A stretch of DNA of 64,000 nucleotides from Tolypothrix sp. PCC 7712. GTDB taxonomy: Bacteria; Cyanobacteriota; Cyanobacteriia; Cyanobacteriales; Nostocaceae. Location of the stretch: positions 4,526,001 to 4,590,000 of the forward strand of contig NZ_CP063785.1 of assembly GCF_025860405.1 (NCBI RefSeq), in the 5' to 3' direction. The notes under the pieces were generated by a model. That model saw only the letters and a list, made by a program, of their open reading frames with translations, searched no databases and was not told where the DNA came from. Position 1 is the stretch's first letter; the number at the start of each line of letters is the position of its first letter. Positions 62,581-64,000 of this stretch are shown here, in pieces. A program made the translations under genes and the position numbers.

Positions 62581-63756
62581 TCATGATTCTTTTAAGAAAA
62601 TTAATTTACCACCTGCGCTCAACTTAAATTTTTGTCCGCGCCAAACTATGGTGCTACCAACAAAGCCACTACACCAAATCGCAAAGTGGAACAAATCACG
62701 TACAGGAATAAACCAAAAAAACTGTTTAGCGACTGAATCTTTCAGCATAGTTACGCCAACCACCCAAGCCATCAGCGATCGCATTATCCAGGTAATAGCG
62801 AGTACAACCCAAGCAAAGATTGATCCTCCTGTAGCTAGCAAAAACAGCAAGCTATTAACTGTACCGAAAGTAAACAGTAATCCCAGATAACCCCCAGGGC
62901 GGGAAACTCGGATACAACGCGCCCAACGGATTTGGCGCTGGATCACATCAGCCAAGCTGCTATCGTCTAACACATGATCGACGATGTAATCAGATAGCAC
63001 TACTTTGTAACCAGCTTGGGCGGGTAAATAGCCTAGTTGGAAATCATCAGCCAGATGATCGGCGATCGCATCAAATCCCCCCATTGCGGCTAGGGCTTGT
63101 TTACGAATTACAATCGTAGAACCAAAGGCGAATTTAATCCCCTCCAGGTGGTTGCTAACTAAAACACCAGGATGAAAATCGCAAGCTGTACCAATAGCTT
63201 CTAAAATTGTTACCCATCCTTGAGCCAGAGAACGGTATAAACAAGTAACTACACCAACTTTCTCGTCTTTGAATGGTTGAATGACTCGTTGCAAATAGTC
63301 TCTACCAACGCGAATATCACTATCAGCGATGAGCAAAATTTTATGTTTCGCCGCAGTTACAGCATTCGCCAAATTACTGACTTTCAGGTTAGCGCCAATA
63401 ATGCGATCGCTTACCACCAAATCAATATCGATATCAGGAAACTGCTGGATAATTTGATTGATAACTTCTATAGCAGGGTCTTGGCGATCGCGCACCGCAA
63501 AGATAATTTGATATTGGGGATAATCTTGTTGGCAAAATGAAGCCAGGTTATTCTCAGCATCGCGATCAACACCACAAATAGGCTTGAGGATACTCACCGG
63601 GGGGTGGAATTCTAAATCTAACTCGCGGGGTTGGCGAAAAAAAACGATCGCTGCGTATATGGCAAAACAGTAAAAAAAGATAGCTGATAAGCACAAGATA
63701 AATAGCAACGCTGCAATAATTGGGATTTGCAACCCGAAAACTGAACTCAACCCCAC
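62581..63756 (-). CDS. hpnI: HpnI-like glycosyltransferase family 2 (hopanoid/ceramide glucosyltransferase type)
   Basis: A 391-residue membrane glycosyltransferase. One N-terminal helix (about 12-38) precedes a GT2/GT21 catalytic domain with PVSILKPICGVD, the DxD-like ADSDIRV, ADDFQLG, and the QIRWAR acceptor motif (Q/RxxRW). Three C-terminal helices follow. HpnI adds N-acetylglucosamine to bacteriohopanetetrol; ceramide glucosyltransferases share the fold, so the substrate is inferred. GTG 63756 is the start, with GAGGAG seven bases before it. Other hopanoid genes are not in the window. Confidence 0.88.
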   Translation of the reverse strand: MGLSSVFGLQIPIIAALLFILCLSAIFFYCFAIYAAIVFFRQPRELDLEFHPPVSILKPICGVDRDAENNLASFCQQDYPQYQIIFAVRDRQDPAIEVINQIIQQFPDIDIDLVVSDRIIGANLKVSNLANAVTAAKHKILLIADSDIRVGRDYLQRVIQPFKDEKVGVVTCLYRSLAQGWVTILEAIGTACDFHPGVLVSNHLEGIKFAFGSTIVIRKQALAAMGGFDAIADHLADDFQLGYLPAQAGYKVVLSDYIVDHVLDDSSLADVIQRQIRWARCIRVSRPGGYLGLLFTFGTVNSLLFLLATGGSIFAWVVLAITWIMRSLMAWVVGVTMLKDSVAKQFFWFIPVRDLFHFAIWCSGFVGSTIVWRGQKFKLSAGGKLIFLKES

Positions 63757-63921
63757 GTGACATCTCCTCAGGAAGTGCGCGATTCAAACAAAATATGTAA
63801 AGTTTTGCAGGGGAAAGGATCAAGGTTTTTCCCTGATTAATATAGTTATGTTCAATCGCTCAGTAGGTCGCTGCAAAGAAAGATAACTAGTTAAGGCTGT
63901 CATTTGTCCTTTGTCATTCTT

Positions 63922-63960
63922 ACAAAGTTCCGATCGGAGGAAACCTCCGCTCAGACTTTG
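63922..63960. repeat. Hairpin near the window end
   Basis: CAAAGT...CGGAGG-AAA-CCTCCG...ACTTTG with a TTTGTCA run beside it. It is similar to the GGAGGG-TTT-CCCTCC hairpin at 32249. It may be a terminator for a gene beyond the window. Confidence 0.45.
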
Positions 63961-64000
63961 CGCTTTGTCATTGGTAAGAGTTTCAAGCCTTTTTAGATTT

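Overview
This 64 kb window looks like the chromosome of a filamentous, probably heterocyst-forming cyanobacterium (Nostocales-like). The signs are very frequent GCGATCGC (HIP1) octamers, many intergenic heptamer repeats (ACCCATT, GGGGATT, TTTGTCA types), a PspA/Vipp1 pair, SbtA/SbtB bicarbonate uptake, a very large Ser/Thr-kinase/histidine-kinase hybrid (HstK-like), hybrid sensor kinases, CHAT-TPR and Uma2 proteins. No rRNA, tRNA or CRISPR array was seen.

Layout. 0-7.4 kb: pspA, vipp1, thioredoxin, an aminotransferase, a response regulator and uvrC. 7.4-9.3 kb: a repeat-rich stretch with nested MITE-like elements and an IS200/IS605-type tnpB element carrying a small ribbon-helix-helix ORF. 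9.9-18.2 kb: small conserved ORFs, rlmN, a coupled cysteine hydrolase/histidine kinase pair and a CHAT-TPR protein. 18.3-26.1 kb: a diheme cytochrome, a RelN/RelE-like toxin-antitoxin pair, secA, a Uma2 protein, and an sbtA-sbtB-exported beta-carbonic anhydrase operon. 26.1-34.3 kb: a hybrid kinase, a beta-lactamase-like hydrolase, a second MITE copy and a metallopeptidase.

34.28-39.18 kb is the most striking region. It is a compact Tn7-like transposon with precise ends: 25-bp terminal inverted repeats (22/25 identical) flanked by a perfect 5-bp target duplication CATTT. It holds only tnsAB (a TnsA nuclease fused to a TnsB DDE transposase), tnsC and tniQ, overlapping as one operon. Four further TnsB-like 22-bp sites lie just inside the ends, one of them over the predicted tnsAB promoter. 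No Cas gene, CRISPR array, second TniQ/TnsD or cargo is present. The element sits in an intergenic heptamer repeat just upstream of the metallopeptidase gene.

39.2-64 kb: a second large hybrid kinase with a repeat-derived linker, a siderophore-type ABC permease and ATPase separated by an Rpn-like nuclease gene, a 400-bp heptamer array, the HstK-like multikinase, a J-domain protein, an O-methyltransferase, small membrane and lipoproteins, a cell-wall amidase/glucosaminidase, dnaG, and an HpnI-like glycosyltransferase. Between dnaG and hpnI lies a 480-bp tandem duplication without genes. Both copies keep the same nested set of complementary arms, so it is a good candidate for an undescribed structured RNA.
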